Of a DNA stretch of 64,000 nt, positions 43,442 through 55,304 are shown one piece after another. The DNA comes from Charina bottae. Taxonomy: Eukaryota; Chordata; Lepidosauria; Squamata; Charinaidae. How positions within the stretch are numbered: the stretch's first letter is position 1; every line of letters begins with the position of its first letter. The stretch is from positions 4,019,001-4,083,000 of the forward strand of contig JALMGJ010000016.1 of the NCBI GenBank assembly GCA_023362775.1, given 5' to 3'. The notes beneath the pieces were generated by a model. It did no database searches. It was not told the origin of the DNA and saw nothing but the letters and a program-made list of their open reading frames with translations. Both the position numbers and the translations under genes were made by a program.

Positions 43442-44890
43442 GTGAGACACTGTTTTTCAAGTTGGGCTCCTGAGAGCAGTTGGGAGTGTTGCTGCTGTTG
43501 GACTCCAAGCATGAGACATGGTCTGTGGAGATGCCTGGAGAATGTACTTACCCAGTTATCTGGGAACAGTTTGATCCTGTTGGGCCTGTTGAAGTGGACA
43601 GGATCCTCTGGTCTTTAAATGCCACCACTTGCCAACTAGACCCATGTCCCTCCTGGTTGGTGAAGGCTGCTCGGGAGGTGACATGTGGCTGGGTCCAGAC
43701 GATGTTAAATACATCCTTGAGAGAGGGGGTGTTTCTGGCTGCCTTTAAGGAGGCACTGGTGTACCCCCTCCTCAAGAGACCATCTCTGGACCCTACTGTA
43801 CTGAACAATTTTTGTCCAGTCTCCCACTTCCCCTTTTTGGGGAACGTGGTTGAGAAAGTGGTGGTGTTGAAGCTCCAGAGGATTCTGGATGAAACGGATT
43901 ATCTAGACCCTTTTCAGTCATGTTTCAGGCCCGGATATGGAAATATGGAAATAGCATTGGCCACACTTATGGATGATCTCTGGTGGGAGTGGGATGGAAG
44001 CAGTGCATCTATCCTTGCTCTTCTTGACCTCTCAATGGCTTTCGATACCATCAACCATAGTATTCTTTTGGGGTGGCTCAGGGAGTTGGGGGTGGGTGGC
44101 GTGGTTTTGCACTGGTTCACATCCTTCCTCCAGGGCCAGTCCCAATCGGTGGTAATAGGAGATGAAAGATCCGACCCTCGCCCCCTCGTCTGTGGGGTGC
44201 TGCAAGGTTCGGTTCTCTCACCTCTCCTATTTAATATCTACATGAAACCACTGGGTGAGATCATCCGTCACCACGGGATGAGATATCATCAATATGCTAA
44301 TGATACTCAATTGTACATCTCCATCCCGGGTGAGGTAAGTGATGCGGTGGCCACCCTTTCTCAGTGCCTGGAGACTGTGGGGATCTGGATGGGGAACAAC
44401 AGGCTTCAGCTGAATCCTGGTAAGATGGAGTGGCTGTGGATTGATGGCTCTTCGGGATCCAGGAAGTTATCATCTTTGGTTCTGAACAGGGTTGCACTAC
44501 CCCATTCGGAATCAGTGCGGAACCTGGGGGTCCTTCTGGACTCACGACTCCTGCTCAAAGAGCAGGTGGCAGTCATGGCCAGAAGGGCCTTTGCGCAACT
44601 TCGTGTTGTGCACCAGTTACGCCCTTTCCTGGATCAGGAGTCCCTCCATACAGTCACTCATGCCCTGGTCATCTCCCATATAGACTACTGCAATGTGGGC
44701 TACCCCTAAAGAGTATCCGGAAGCTTCAACTGGTCCAGAATGCAGCTGCATGCACAGTTATTGGTGCCCCTAGTTCGGCTCATGTGACACCTCTGCTGCG
44801 CCAGCTGTACTGGGTTCCAGTATGCTTCCAGGTACAATTCAAGGTGTTGGTTATGACCTATAAAGCCCTAAAAGACATGGGACCATGGGA
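43442..44890 (+). mobile_element. L2-clade LINE, continuation after provirus
   Basis: Resumes with the duplicated GTGA and the end of the EN/linker region, then RT. It stops in the C-terminal part near 44890 (KALKDMG), where a second L2 copy begins. Confidence 0.88.
43560..44890 (+). pseudogene. L2 reverse transcriptase, catalytic motif mutated
   Basis: Open from about 43480 to 44709: FKEALVYPLLKRPSLDPTVL, PFLGNVVEKVV, ILDETDYLDPFQS, LDLSMAFDTINHSIL, CGVLQGSVLSPLLFNIYMKP and HQYANDTQLY at 44285-44315. The catalytic YADD has become YAND. The frame ends at 44709 after a deletion in the ALYMG block, and decayed sequence continues to 44890. Confidence 0.88.
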
Positions 44891-46138
44891 CCATAGGGAG
44901 CAAGAAAACTGGCCCATGGCCCCTCCTTTGCGGGGTGTCACAGGGTTTGGTACTTTCCCCACTCCTTTTTAACATCTATATGAAACCACTGGGTGAGATC
45001 ATCCGTCACCATGGGATGATATATCACCAATATGCTGATGATACTCAATTGTGCATCTCCATCCCAGGTGAAGTAAGTGAAGCTGTGACCGCCCCCTCTA
45101 GGTGCCTGGGGGCTGTGGGGGACTGGATGGGGAACAACAGGCTTCAGCTGAACCCTGGTAAGACAGAGTGGCCATGGGTTAATAGCTCCTTGGTATCCAG
45201 AAATTTGTTATCTTTAGTTCTTGATGGGGTTGCACTGCCCCAGACAGACCCAGTGCAGAGTCTGGGGGCCCTCCTGGACTCACGACTCATGCTCAAAGAG
45301 CAGGTGGTAGTCATGGCCAGAAGGGCCTTTGCTCAACTTTGTGTTGTGTGCCAGTTACACCCTTTCCTGGATCGAGAGGCCCTTCAAATTGACACTCATG
45401 CCCTGGTCATCTCCCATATAGACTATTGTAATGCGCTCTATATGGGTCTACACTTGAAGAGCATCCGGAAGCTTCAGCTGGTCCAGAATGTGGCCGTGTG
45501 GGCAATTTTATGTGCCCCAAGATTGGCACACGTAACACCTTTGCTGCACAAGCTGCATTGGGTTCCAGTGTGCTTCCAGGTTCAATTCAAGGTGTTGGTT
45601 ATCACCTTTAAAGCCCTACATGGCATGGGTCCAGGCTACCTGAGGGACCGTCTCATCCCCATTACATCGACCCGCCCCAACCGTTCATACAGAGAGGGCA
45701 TGTTACGGACCCCGTCTGAAAAAGAATTCCATCTAGTGGGGTCCAGGAAGCAGGCCTTCTCTGCAGCAGCTCCCACCCTCTGGAACATTCTTCCCCCAGA
45801 GGTGAAGCCAGCCCCCTCTCTCTTGGAGTTCCGTAAAAAACTGAAAACCTGGTTTTGCCATCATGCCTGGGGCGGGGAGGGGAATAGTCATTCTTGGGGA
45901 TGGCTGGTACCCTAGAATGGCCTCTTATATATTCACAGACTGAAGTAGATTCTTGCTGCCATCTGAACTGTATGATATTTTATATTTTTATTTTTTTAGT
46001 TGTCATTATATCTAATGTATTAGTTAGAGTTGGTATTGAATTTTAAATTTTATTCTTCCTGTAAACTGCCCAGAGTCCCTCCTTAGGGGGAGATGGGCGG
46101 TGATAGAAATTTGAATAATAAATAAATTAAATAAATAA
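44891..46138 (+). mobile_element. Second L2 copy, head to tail with the first
   Basis: Starts in the RT domain just before CGVSQG and runs to a normal L2 3' end (CTGCCCAGAGTCCCTCC, GGGGGAGATGGGCGG) with an AATAAATAAAT tail at 46115-46140. There is no TSD that I trust at its left edge. Confidence 0.85.
44935..45915 (+). pseudogene. L2 RT C-terminal half, long open frame
   Basis: An open frame of about 325 codons with SPLLFNIYMKPLGEIIRHHG, intact YADD at 45031-45042, then MARRAFAQL, HALVISHIDYCNALYMGL, KLHWVPVCFQVQFKVLVI, KALHGMGPGYLRDRLIPI and WNILPPEV. It lacks EN and the N-terminal RT. The unusual length of the open frame suggests that this copy is younger than its neighbour. Confidence 0.88.
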
Positions 46139-48519
46139 ATGAGACCAACAGACTGCCTACAGTGTTTTATTCATTTGCTTGCATATGTTCATCATACATA
46201 TTTCTGTATACACATTGGTTCAACAAATGTTTTAAGTTGTTAACTGCATTGTACAACACAAAAGAAATAAATGGAGCTAGTAACATATAAGAAACATCTG
46301 TTTCTGCTTTATTTAGCTTAATTGTCCTTCATGTTTCTATAGCTTTTGGTTGAACTTATTGCCTTGTTGTGTTTTGAGTTGCAGAGGTGTTGGCCTGCAT
46401 ATATTTGGTTTTACGCCTTTCATTTTGTGTTTTTAAATCGCTTCCCATTGTAAAGTTGGCATGCTGGATGCGGCAAGTTCATTTCATCTTTGCTCTTTCT
46501 TTCCTGGCCAAGCTAATTTTATTACTAAGGTCTGAACTCACCAGGGGTTAAGGAATATTGAATTCATTTGGGAGATTTCTGAATAGATATATAAAGGATT
46601 ATATTATAAATCCATTTTCATGTTTAATGAATAGTTGAAAACATAGGAGCTTCCTTCCCAATGCAAATAAGATATGGTTCCTTCTGACAGCCACTGAAAT
46701 TTTTCCTTTCCCAATTGAAAATCCTGAATTGTAGCATCCAACTTGTCAGAATCTCTAAATTGATTACATCCACCCATAGTTGTAAAGGTGGTCTTTAAAG
46801 GCCAACCTAAGATATTTGCTTTTATTGGGGCCCGGAAGGATTTATCCTGTTTCTTGTGGCCTCCATGCTCCAAATAATCAGTCAAGAACTGTTGTTATTT
46901 GCTTGCTGACATTCATATGTAGCCAGCCAATGAGTTTTATCTACTTATTAAACTCTCTGCCTATTAGATCTTTTTTAGGCATGGGAAAGGTAAAATTGCT
47001 CGGAGCTCTATTCACTTTCTCAGCTCTTGACTCCTTTAATGGAACCAGCTAAAAGTTTTTGTGCTAAAGGAATGTTATACTTCTGTATTGGTCAACTCTA
47101 CCTTTACTACTTTGAATATGGGCTCAAGGCTAAACAGTCCAAGATGCACTCTTGGATGAAACCTTATTGTCAAATTCTGCAAAAATAGGGCAGGTTTACA
47201 TCTCTTGATAAAGAGTAACTAGATGGATGCTAGGCTAGGACTGGAAATGGCTAAACATTTATTGTTATGAAAAGTAGGGGAAGGCAAGGCTACAAACTTT
47301 ATTCCAGCAGCTTTCTCTGTACCTCACCTATCTGTATATCATATCAATGTATCACCCACTTATGCTATTTCTATTAATTAATTAAAACTGGATTCAAGGG
47401 AGAATTGACCTAGCCAAAACAATATTGTTAGCAAGCCTGGAACAACTAAAGTCTGCCCAGCAAAGGCCAAGTTTAGCTATATGGCCTGCTCAGAAGAAGA
47501 AGAGAAGGAGAGGAGAAGAGAATTTACTTCCCAGGAGGGGCCCAGCTTGCCCATCAGTGGGCCAATTCTCCTGGCAACCCACAAGACACAATAATCAGAA
47601 GCAGTAAACTCTACTGCCCCACAAAGGCAAGTCAGTTTTCATTCTTCGACTTCATGCCAACCTGGAACTTCAGAAAAACAAGTGGAAAAAATAATTTACC
47701 TTATATTCAGTTCCTGATAGCTTGAACTGTTAAGATGGAGTAGGAAATTTTGTGCACTGGTTCAGCCACTGTTATTCCCATGGGCAAACCTTCTTTTGAA
47801 TGGAATCTCCAAGTTGCTCAGATTAAATCAGTTTGCCTGCAAAGCTGAACTATAGTGAGTGTGCAGTTCTAAAAGAAGTTTGCATGATTTCACTGTGCCT
47901 GCCTGGGCATGGCATACCTCCTGGCTTTGCTGCCCGCAAGGGAAGCCAAAGTACATGTCTGACTAGCTACGTTCAGCTCAAAAGGTCAAATATTTATTTT
48001 AATATGTTAGATGTTATTATTACTGTGATAGTTTTAATTTTTCAGAGCTATTTTATATACTTGTTATATGTCATTGTTGTAAATTATTTTTATTTTCATT
48101 CATTTTATCGCTTTACAGTCAAAGACCAGACCAACCCACATTAAAACATACATAGCAATTAAAGAGCAAGCGTAGAAATGACATAAAATCCAGTCAGTCA
48201 AAACTGTGAGGCAGGCACCAGTTCATTTCTATAGGCTAATGGTACAGACAGAAATTTCCCCAGCATGCTTGATGCATCTAAAATTGGTCACTGAAAAGAA
48301 AAATCTCAACATGAGGGAAATTAAAATTCCTAATAATTGGGGTTATGAATTCTGATTACCCATATTAATATAGTGGACTTTTTAATAAGACATGAGATAC
48401 GGATTCCACCTGTTTGTTTGAAGATATATAGTACGGGTATGACTTTTGTATGGAACAGGCAATACCTTCTGGTTGTTAACTTAATGTATAAAATATCAAC
48501 ACAGGCCAGAAAAAACAGT
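46139..48519. other. Unassigned 2.4-kb spacer
   Basis: No gene or recognised repeat was found on either strand. Confidence 0.4.
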
Positions 48520-48528
48520 CTTCCCATT

Positions 48529-50503
48529 CCCACAAACTATGGTACAAATCCCTTACGCTCAATAAATGGTGTCAAACGACAAAGAGTTTATTGCACTGCG
48601 CTTGGAACAGCATTACTACAATCTCAATAATCGTCACTCTACTGTGGCTGATGAAGTCTTCTTGCAAATCCCGCAAAAACAAATAAAAGACGAGCTTGCA
48701 GTAGCCCCTAGTTTGGAGGTAGTCAGTAAAGCCACTAATCAAATGAAAAATAACAAAGCTAGTGGACCTGATGGGATTCCTGCTGAAATTTTAAAGAAGG
48801 CACGCCTGAACTTACACAACAACTTCATAAGGTCATTGAAAAAATCTGGATGAGGGAGGAGATTCCAGCAGACTTTAGGGATGCCATAATTATCACTCTC
48901 TTTAAAAGGAGTGATAGAACAGACTGTGGAAACTATCGAGGCATCTCCCTTCTAGATATGGCACACAAAATCCTCGCAAGGATCCTCGCAAACCGTCTCC
49001 TATCTATATCAGAATACATCCTCCCTGAAACCAAAAATGGCTTCTGCCCTTCCAGGGGGACAGTGGATATGATCTTCACTGCACAACAGCTCCAAGAAAA
49101 ATGCAAGGAGTAAAACCGCCCTCTGTACAAGGCGTTTATTGATCTGACTAAGGCTTTTGATACTGTAAATCGTACTGCTCTCTGGACCATCCTTCTGAAA
49201 ATTGGATGCCCTGATAAATTTGTGAACATCTTGTGGCTACTCCATGACAACATGATGGCAACAATCCTGAATAATAATGGCTCTCAAAGCGATCCATTTA
49301 AAGTGGGATCCGGTGTTAAACAGGGATGTGTTATTGCTCCAACCTTGTTCGCTATCTTCATCGCTATGATTCTACACCTTGTTGAAGGGAAACTTCCTAC
49401 TGGTGTAGAAATTATATATATCAAACAGATGGAAAGCTTTTTAATCTTAGTAGGCTGAAAGCAAAAAATAAGGTACTTACAACTTCTGTTATAGAACTTC
49501 AATATGCTGATGATAACGTAGTCTGTACACACTCAGAGGAAGATCTTCAAACTATCCTAAACATCTTTGCAGAAGCATATGAAAAGCTCGGCCTCTCGCT
49601 TAACATTAAAAAAACCAAAGTGCTTTACCAGGAAGTTCGAACCAATCCCACTGCAGCACCATCAATCCAGCTTAAAGGTGTGTTACTAGAAAATGTTGAT
49701 CACTTTTCTTATCTTGGCAGCCATCTATCTACAAAAGCAAACATTGACGCTGAAATTCAGCATCGCCTGAGCTCTGCGAGTGTAGCTTTCTCCCAAATGA
49801 AGCATAGAGTGTTTGAGGATCGGGACATTCACAGGGAGACCAAAATGCTTGTTTACAAAGCCATTGTACTACCAACCCTATTGTACACCTGTGAAACATG
49901 GACCCTCTATAAATGCCACCTCCAACTTCTTGAAGGATTCCATCAACGCTGCTTCCGAAAAATTCTGCAAATTACTTGGGAAGATAGGCGGACTAATGTT
50001 AGCATATTAGAAGAAGTGAAAACCACCAGCATTGAAACAATGATCATCCAACATCAACTTCGCTGGACCGGCCATGTTGTTCGAATGCCTGACCATCGTC
50101 TTCCAAAGCAGCTACTTTACTCCCAACTTAAGAATGGAAAATGGAACATTGGTGGACAGCAAAAGAGATTCAAAGATACTCTCAAAGCTAATTTTAAAAA
50201 AATTAATATCAGCATTGAGAACTGGGAAGCCCTAACTCATGAGTGTTTCAATTGGAGGTCAGCCTTTATTAAAGGCGGTATGGACTTTGAAGAAGCACGA
50301 GTACAGAGTGAAAGGGAGAAATGAGCTAAGAGGAAGGCATGTCAAGCAAAGCCTCATCATGACCGTCTTCCACCTGGAAACTTATGCCCTCATTGTTTGA
50401 GGTTGTGCGGATCCAGAATTGGCCTTTACAGCCACTTACAGATTCACTTTTAAGATTTTACCTGGAAGACAATCTTACACGGCTACGAGTGATCGCCAGG
50501 AGA
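48529..50503 (+). mobile_element. LINE-Z copy 3, 9-bp TSD
   Basis: Truncated in the linker (ACAAACTATGGTACAAATCCC) and complete to the 3' end (ACGAGTGATCGCCAGGAGA). Duplications CTTCCCATT at 48520-48528 and 50504-50512. Confidence 0.9.
48545..50455 (+). pseudogene. LINE-Z reverse transcriptase with C-terminal zinc finger
   Basis: RT motifs: NKASGPDGIPAEI, RTDCGNYRGISLL, NGFCPSRGTVDMIFTAQQLQ, LIDLTKAFDTVN-type block, GVKQGCVIAPTLFAIFIAM and YADD at 49503-49514. The C-terminal frame 49620-50324 has APSIQLKGVLLENVDHFSYL, CETWTLYKCHLQLLEG and QHQLRWTGHVVRMPDHRLPK. The last block carries CPHCLRLCGSRIGLYSHLQIH, a complete CCHH finger. Breaks: shift near 48810, TAA near 49111, shift near 49435, TGA at 50322-50324. 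Confidence 0.9.
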
Positions 50504-50512
50504 CTTCCCATT

Positions 50513-50759
50513 TAAATTTTAAGGAGGACTGAGAATAAGTAATCATCTCCTCGCTACTATTTTTGTATTTAATTTGAAGGATTTAATGTTTTCCTACATG
50601 TTGAAACTGCCATTCTGAGTTTTCAATTTTCAGTTCACTTTCCTTGGGCCTAGCAGCTGTTGGTTAGCATACTTTTTCCTTTGTCAATATCACTCAATAA
50701 CTTTCGGAAGCCTTTCATTAACCCATTAGTTCTTATTTGTGCTAGCCAAGTATCCAGGG
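50513..50759. other. Unassigned spacer
   Basis: Nothing recognised. Confidence 0.4.
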
Positions 50760-51484
50760 GGCACCATAATCTACTGCCTGAAACATAGACGACCTTAAGG
50801 AGATCTTCTCAGAGTTTCGTTCTGAGCTGCGTTGTGATTACAGAAAGATTTTCCATGACACCTGTCAAGCTACTCTGCAAGATATTTGGGATATTGTAGA
50901 AAATATCAGTTTTAAAATGTATCAGCTGGCTAAGGACACTCTGGAGGAAGAGAAAGAATTCAACCAAGATGAAGCTGCTTTTACTGACAGTGAGATTGGA
51001 GTTTTTGAGTAATGCCAGGCGAAAATATACTTTGGTGCTGAAGGAGTTAAGACTGCTCGAATTGCAAGATACCAAAGGGTTTGTTTTTCTGAGGGATTGT
51101 TTTGGGGATGAAATGGCTCTGTTCTGTCAGAGGTTCTCTGCTGAGAAGTCTGACTTTTTAAGGGCTGCAGTTGGGCTGTTTGATTTCTTTATGAAAAATG
51201 CCTTATGTGTAATATGGAGACATGTAAATGTTCTGGTTTATTTTGAGGTAGGATAAGAAATTAAGAATATGTATGTGGATTGATATTAAGGCTTGTATGA
51301 TTTCATTTTTATTTAATGATTTGAACTAAGGTTTATTCTATTGCTTTTAAAGTTTGTTTGATCTTTTAAGATTTATAAAATATTGTTTTTAGGTTTAACA
51401 GGGTTAAGATTGTTAAAGTATTATTAAGTATAAAAGTAGACAATTTAAATGTTTTTATAATTTGATTTTTACTATAGTGGTTAG

Positions 51485-51908
51485 AATAGTGGTTTTTGTT
51501 GTTGTTCAGTCGTTTAGTCGTGTCCGACTCTTCGTGACCTCATGGACCATAGCACGCCAGGCCTTCCTGTCCTCCACTGTCTCCCGGAGTTTACTCAAAT
51601 TCATGTTCATTACATCGGTGATGCTATCTAACCATCTCATCCTCTGCCGTCCCCTTCTCCTTTTGCCTTCAGTCTTTCCCAGCATCAGGGTCTTTTCCAG
51701 TGAGTCCTCTCTTCGCATTAGGTGGCCAAAGTATTTGAGCTTCAGCTGCAGCATCTGTCCTTCCAATGAGCAGTCAGGGTTGATTTCCTTTAGGATTGAC
51801 TGGTTTGACCTCCTTGCAGTCCAAGGGACTCTCAAGAGTCTTCTCCAGCACCACAGTTCGAAAGCATCAATTCTTCGGCGCTCAGCCTTCCTTATGGTCC
51901 AACTGGTA
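51485..51908 (-). mobile_element. BovB subfamily B 3' end
   Basis: Plus strand TTGTTGTTGTTCAGTCGTTTAG begins the reverse-oriented 3' end. The body runs to TTATGGTCCAACT at about 51908. Confidence 0.92.
51506..51906 (-). pseudogene. BovB RT C-terminal fragment
   Basis: An uninterrupted C-terminal reading: [60 protein letters not shown] and KSRTRLND at the stop. Only the last 130 codons are present, without catalytic motifs. It is very close to the copies at 16.7 and 19.7 kb. Confidence 0.9.
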
Positions 51909-52290
51909 GGAAGGAAATATTTAAATAAATGGGTTTTTTTGGGGGGGAAGTTGATTTGGAGGTTTATATATCTGTTCATTTTCTTTTCACATACAGTATA
52001 AGGGGAAGAAGCTATTGCCTTTAGTGATTTTTATAGTGTGTCAATGGAATGACTTATAGAAATAATGTGATTTTGGTTAGACATAGAGTAAGGGATTAAT
52101 TATGGAAATTCCTGTATATCCTTGTTGTTGAAAGTCAGAAGTCATCTTGTTATGTAATCTCTAAAATACTTTTTTCATTTTCTGTTTTTCTCTTTTTTTT
52201 CTCTTTTTGTAGTTTTTTGCTTTTTTGTAGTTTTTATCTTTGCCTTAAACTTAATAAAATTCTTATTTAAAAAATAGTTAGGAGGAGTCC

Positions 52291-54715
52291 AGGGAGGGTA
52301 GATATTTATTTTATAATAAAGATAGATATTCAGGCAGATAAGACTAAAATATCCTAAGTCCTAATGTTGTAAATTGCTATGATGCCTTGGAAATTATAGC
52401 AGTATAAACCATTTGACAAATAAATATAGTTTCTCTCTTTGTTTTTGTCTCACCTTAATTTTTCTCATCCCATTTCTCAATTAATAACTTCACACCCTGA
52501 AAAGACATGTCCATGTGCATGCAAATTACTATGCATTTTTGTGCAAATCCTCCATGTATTTTGTGCAAATCCTCCATGAAGGCAACTTTCCTTTACAGCC
52601 ATATTTTTGAAGCTGTTCTTTCCTAACCTAATAGAACTTTGCATTATATTTTTCATTAATATATAAGGTCTTTTTAGGTCCAGAGAACTGCATTACAAAT
52701 GTGTAGTCCTGGAGGATAACTATATTTCAATCTGTGTCTTGGTTCAGAATATGCAACATCTGGTATATTCTTATTCAAATATGAGCTGAACAAAATTCTC
52801 TGCCTCCCCCTGCCCTACCCAGAAGTTGTAAAGACCTGGTTTGAAACTAAGATAATAAAATGAATGTGAAGGGAAAAAATGAGCATAATAATGTCATTTA
52901 GAGAAAAAAGCAAAAGAAACATGAACATCTCATCACTGTGCTGCCAAAGAAAGGAAAAGTGCAAAGTGTCAGGAAAAGAGACCTGACAGAGCTGAAAAGA
53001 GAACAAGGATAGCTAGCAACCCTTCAGAGAGAGAAAAGGATTTTATGATGTTGAACCTTAATGCCACCACAATCTGATACTTACCGGTATGCAAATCATC
53101 CCTTCAGCAACACTTCAGCTACTTTTTTGAGCCTCCATTTTCCCTCCTTAAAACTGAGGTTCAATAAGGCAGCCACGCAAAAGGATCAATAGCACCTATG
53201 TCTGTGTGGCATTTGATTAAGTAAATTCTTTTCTGGTTTATCATTAAACATGCTGGATTCTCATTCCTAGAACTTAATTAATTCCTCTCTTTCTAATTTG
53301 ATAACACGTGCAGATTTGACTTGCATTTTAATTGCCAGCAATGGATTTTTTTCTCTCTCTCTCCCCACCAAGAGTTCCAGTTTTGTCAAGAATGCTTTCT
53401 AAAGATTCTCAAAGGCTTTTGTTAAATTTATCATTTTAAGAAGATGGATGTATTTCATTTTTCTGGATGCCCATTCATTCTCTCTTCTTTAAAAAAAAAT
53501 AAATCAGCCTGTTCATGCCTACTTATTGCAGATGTAGTGCACACTTTTTTGCCCCAAACCATCCCAAAAAGAAGAATATCGGTATCATTTATCTCTATAT
53601 CATATACATCTATATAACTGTCTATATATACATATATCTCCCCTTCTGGGAGTGAAGGGCTGACATTCAATTAGATGGGTGATAATTTGGACTCAAGAAT
53701 CCACACTGGGGTGGATATAAAATTTCCTGTTTCCCTATGAGTTCAGTTCAACCCATCTCCTGGAAGGCTTGCTTCTTATTTAATTGGCTCCAAAGATTTC
53801 AAATAGAACTTGTGACATTAAGATCAACAACATTCTGCTCTTTTGTATTTCAACATTTCCAAGGGCCAGTTGGATCAGATTTCCAAATGTGTCTGGACTT
53901 CTGAATCAGCTCAGGTAGTTTCTTCACACCAGTGCTTCAAATACTGACAAAGGGATTATGCAGGATTGGAAGTAAAGAAGCAGGAACTCCTTTGAATGCC
54001 AAGAGAGACACTGATGAACAGCCCCAAAGGTTCCAGTTGCAACTGGAATAAAGAAAGAGTTCACTGCTCTTGTGGGGGGCAGGGAGAGAGAAAGGATGAA
54101 TGGGCAGGAATTAATTTTTTGAAATGTCATTTAAATGCAGTAGTAGTGTATTTTTGAAACTTTGCTACCATACCTGATCCCTCATCATCTGCCACCAGAG
54201 TTCCTATGTCTTTTATTAAGAAGGACTTTCTCCATGATTCCTGGCCCCTGAACTCTGTAATAATTAGGAATCTATACCCTCTTCTGGTCTTTCTGAACTC
54301 TTGAAACAGTTACAGAAGTCATGCATTTTCACCAAAGTAGACCCCATAAAGTCTTCTCTTCAAAGAGGCTCATCAATAGTTAACTGGCTTTTGTTCTTGT
54401 TAGGGGAAATTTGAATATACAGTAATGTGCTCTGCTTTGGGTTATAGTCCTTTTGGCTTTCAAAGATTTATCAATCATATTTTCTCTGATTTGCTGGGAG
54501 TTTTTGTTGTACACCTAGGTGATTTGCTGTGGATCCCGCTCCTTGAAAAGTTATTGTCTTTGTAACTGCAGCCTCTACCATAATTAGAGAAATGTGTCTT
54601 TGACTTGTCTGTGGACTATCATATCTCCTTGAAAGGAATTCAGATGGAACCATTTTACTAGGAGGGGTGTTTCCTTTAAATGGGATTCTGATAAGCCTTT
54701 CTTCAATTAAAAAAA
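52291..54715. other. Unassigned 2.4-kb spacer
   Basis: A short direct repeat GTGCAAATCCTCCATG occurs near 52541 and 52564. No gene or mobile element was recognised. Confidence 0.4.
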
Positions 54716-55300
54716 AAAAGATTGGGAGGCTCTACTCTTGGTCACTCATGACCTGGTTACATCCCAAATGAATTACTGTAACACAGTCTAAATGGGGCTC
54801 CCCTTGAAGGGCATCTGGAAGATGTAGCTGGTGCAAAATGCAGTGGCATGGGCAATTATCAAATCAATCAGTGCACATTACACCTCTGCTCTGCAAGCTG
54901 CATTTGTTGCCAGTTTGCTTCTGAATACAATTCAAGGTGCTGGTAATAACCGATAAAGCCCTACATGGCATGGGACTGGGTTATTTGAGAGACTGCCTCT
55001 CCCTGGTTACATCCACCTGTCCCATTAGGGCTGACAGAAGAGGCATGTTACAGGTCCTGTCTATTAAGAAGTGCCATCTGACGGGACCCAGGAGGAGAGC
55101 CTTTTCTGCCATGGTGCTTGCCCTTTGGAACGTGACCCCCCAGAGATTAGATTGGCCCTGAGTCTGTCTGCCTGGCTTTGTCATTGGGGATCTGGTTATG
55201 TTTTGGAGTCCACTAGGTGGTTATATTGATTGATGCATGACTTGCACTTGCCTGCTTATGGTTTATGGTTTTAATCTGCTTTTAATTTGGTTTTAATGAG
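54716..55300 (+). mobile_element. Old L2-clade LINE 3' end
   Basis: Decayed L2 C-terminal coding (LVITDKALHGMGLGYLRDCL, TGPRRRAFSAMVLALWN) between about 54720 and 55160, then a 3' region. It faces the next L2 tail to tail at about 55300. Confidence 0.75.
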
Positions 55301-55304
55301 GTTA

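Larger units (their letters stand above)
50760..52290 (+). mobile_element. Possible L1-like non-LTR element 3' part
   Basis: A coding-like start (FSEFRSELRCDYRKIFHD, acidic and coiled-coil-like) is followed by a long AT-rich region. It ends CTTAATAAAATTCTTATTTAAAAAA at about 52275, with a poly(A) signal and A-tail as in L1-type elements. No RT motif is visible. It is interrupted by BovB at 51485-51908. The assignment is tentative. Confidence 0.35.

Noticed and set aside
44880..44900. GGGACCAT repeat at the L2-L2 junction as a TSD with GAGACCAA at 46140
   Set aside because: The match is imperfect and the first L2 does not continue after 46140.
51485..51908. TSD around the BovB insert in the L1-like relic
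   Set aside because: No convincing duplication was found at the two edges by eye, so the nesting order there rests on continuity only.
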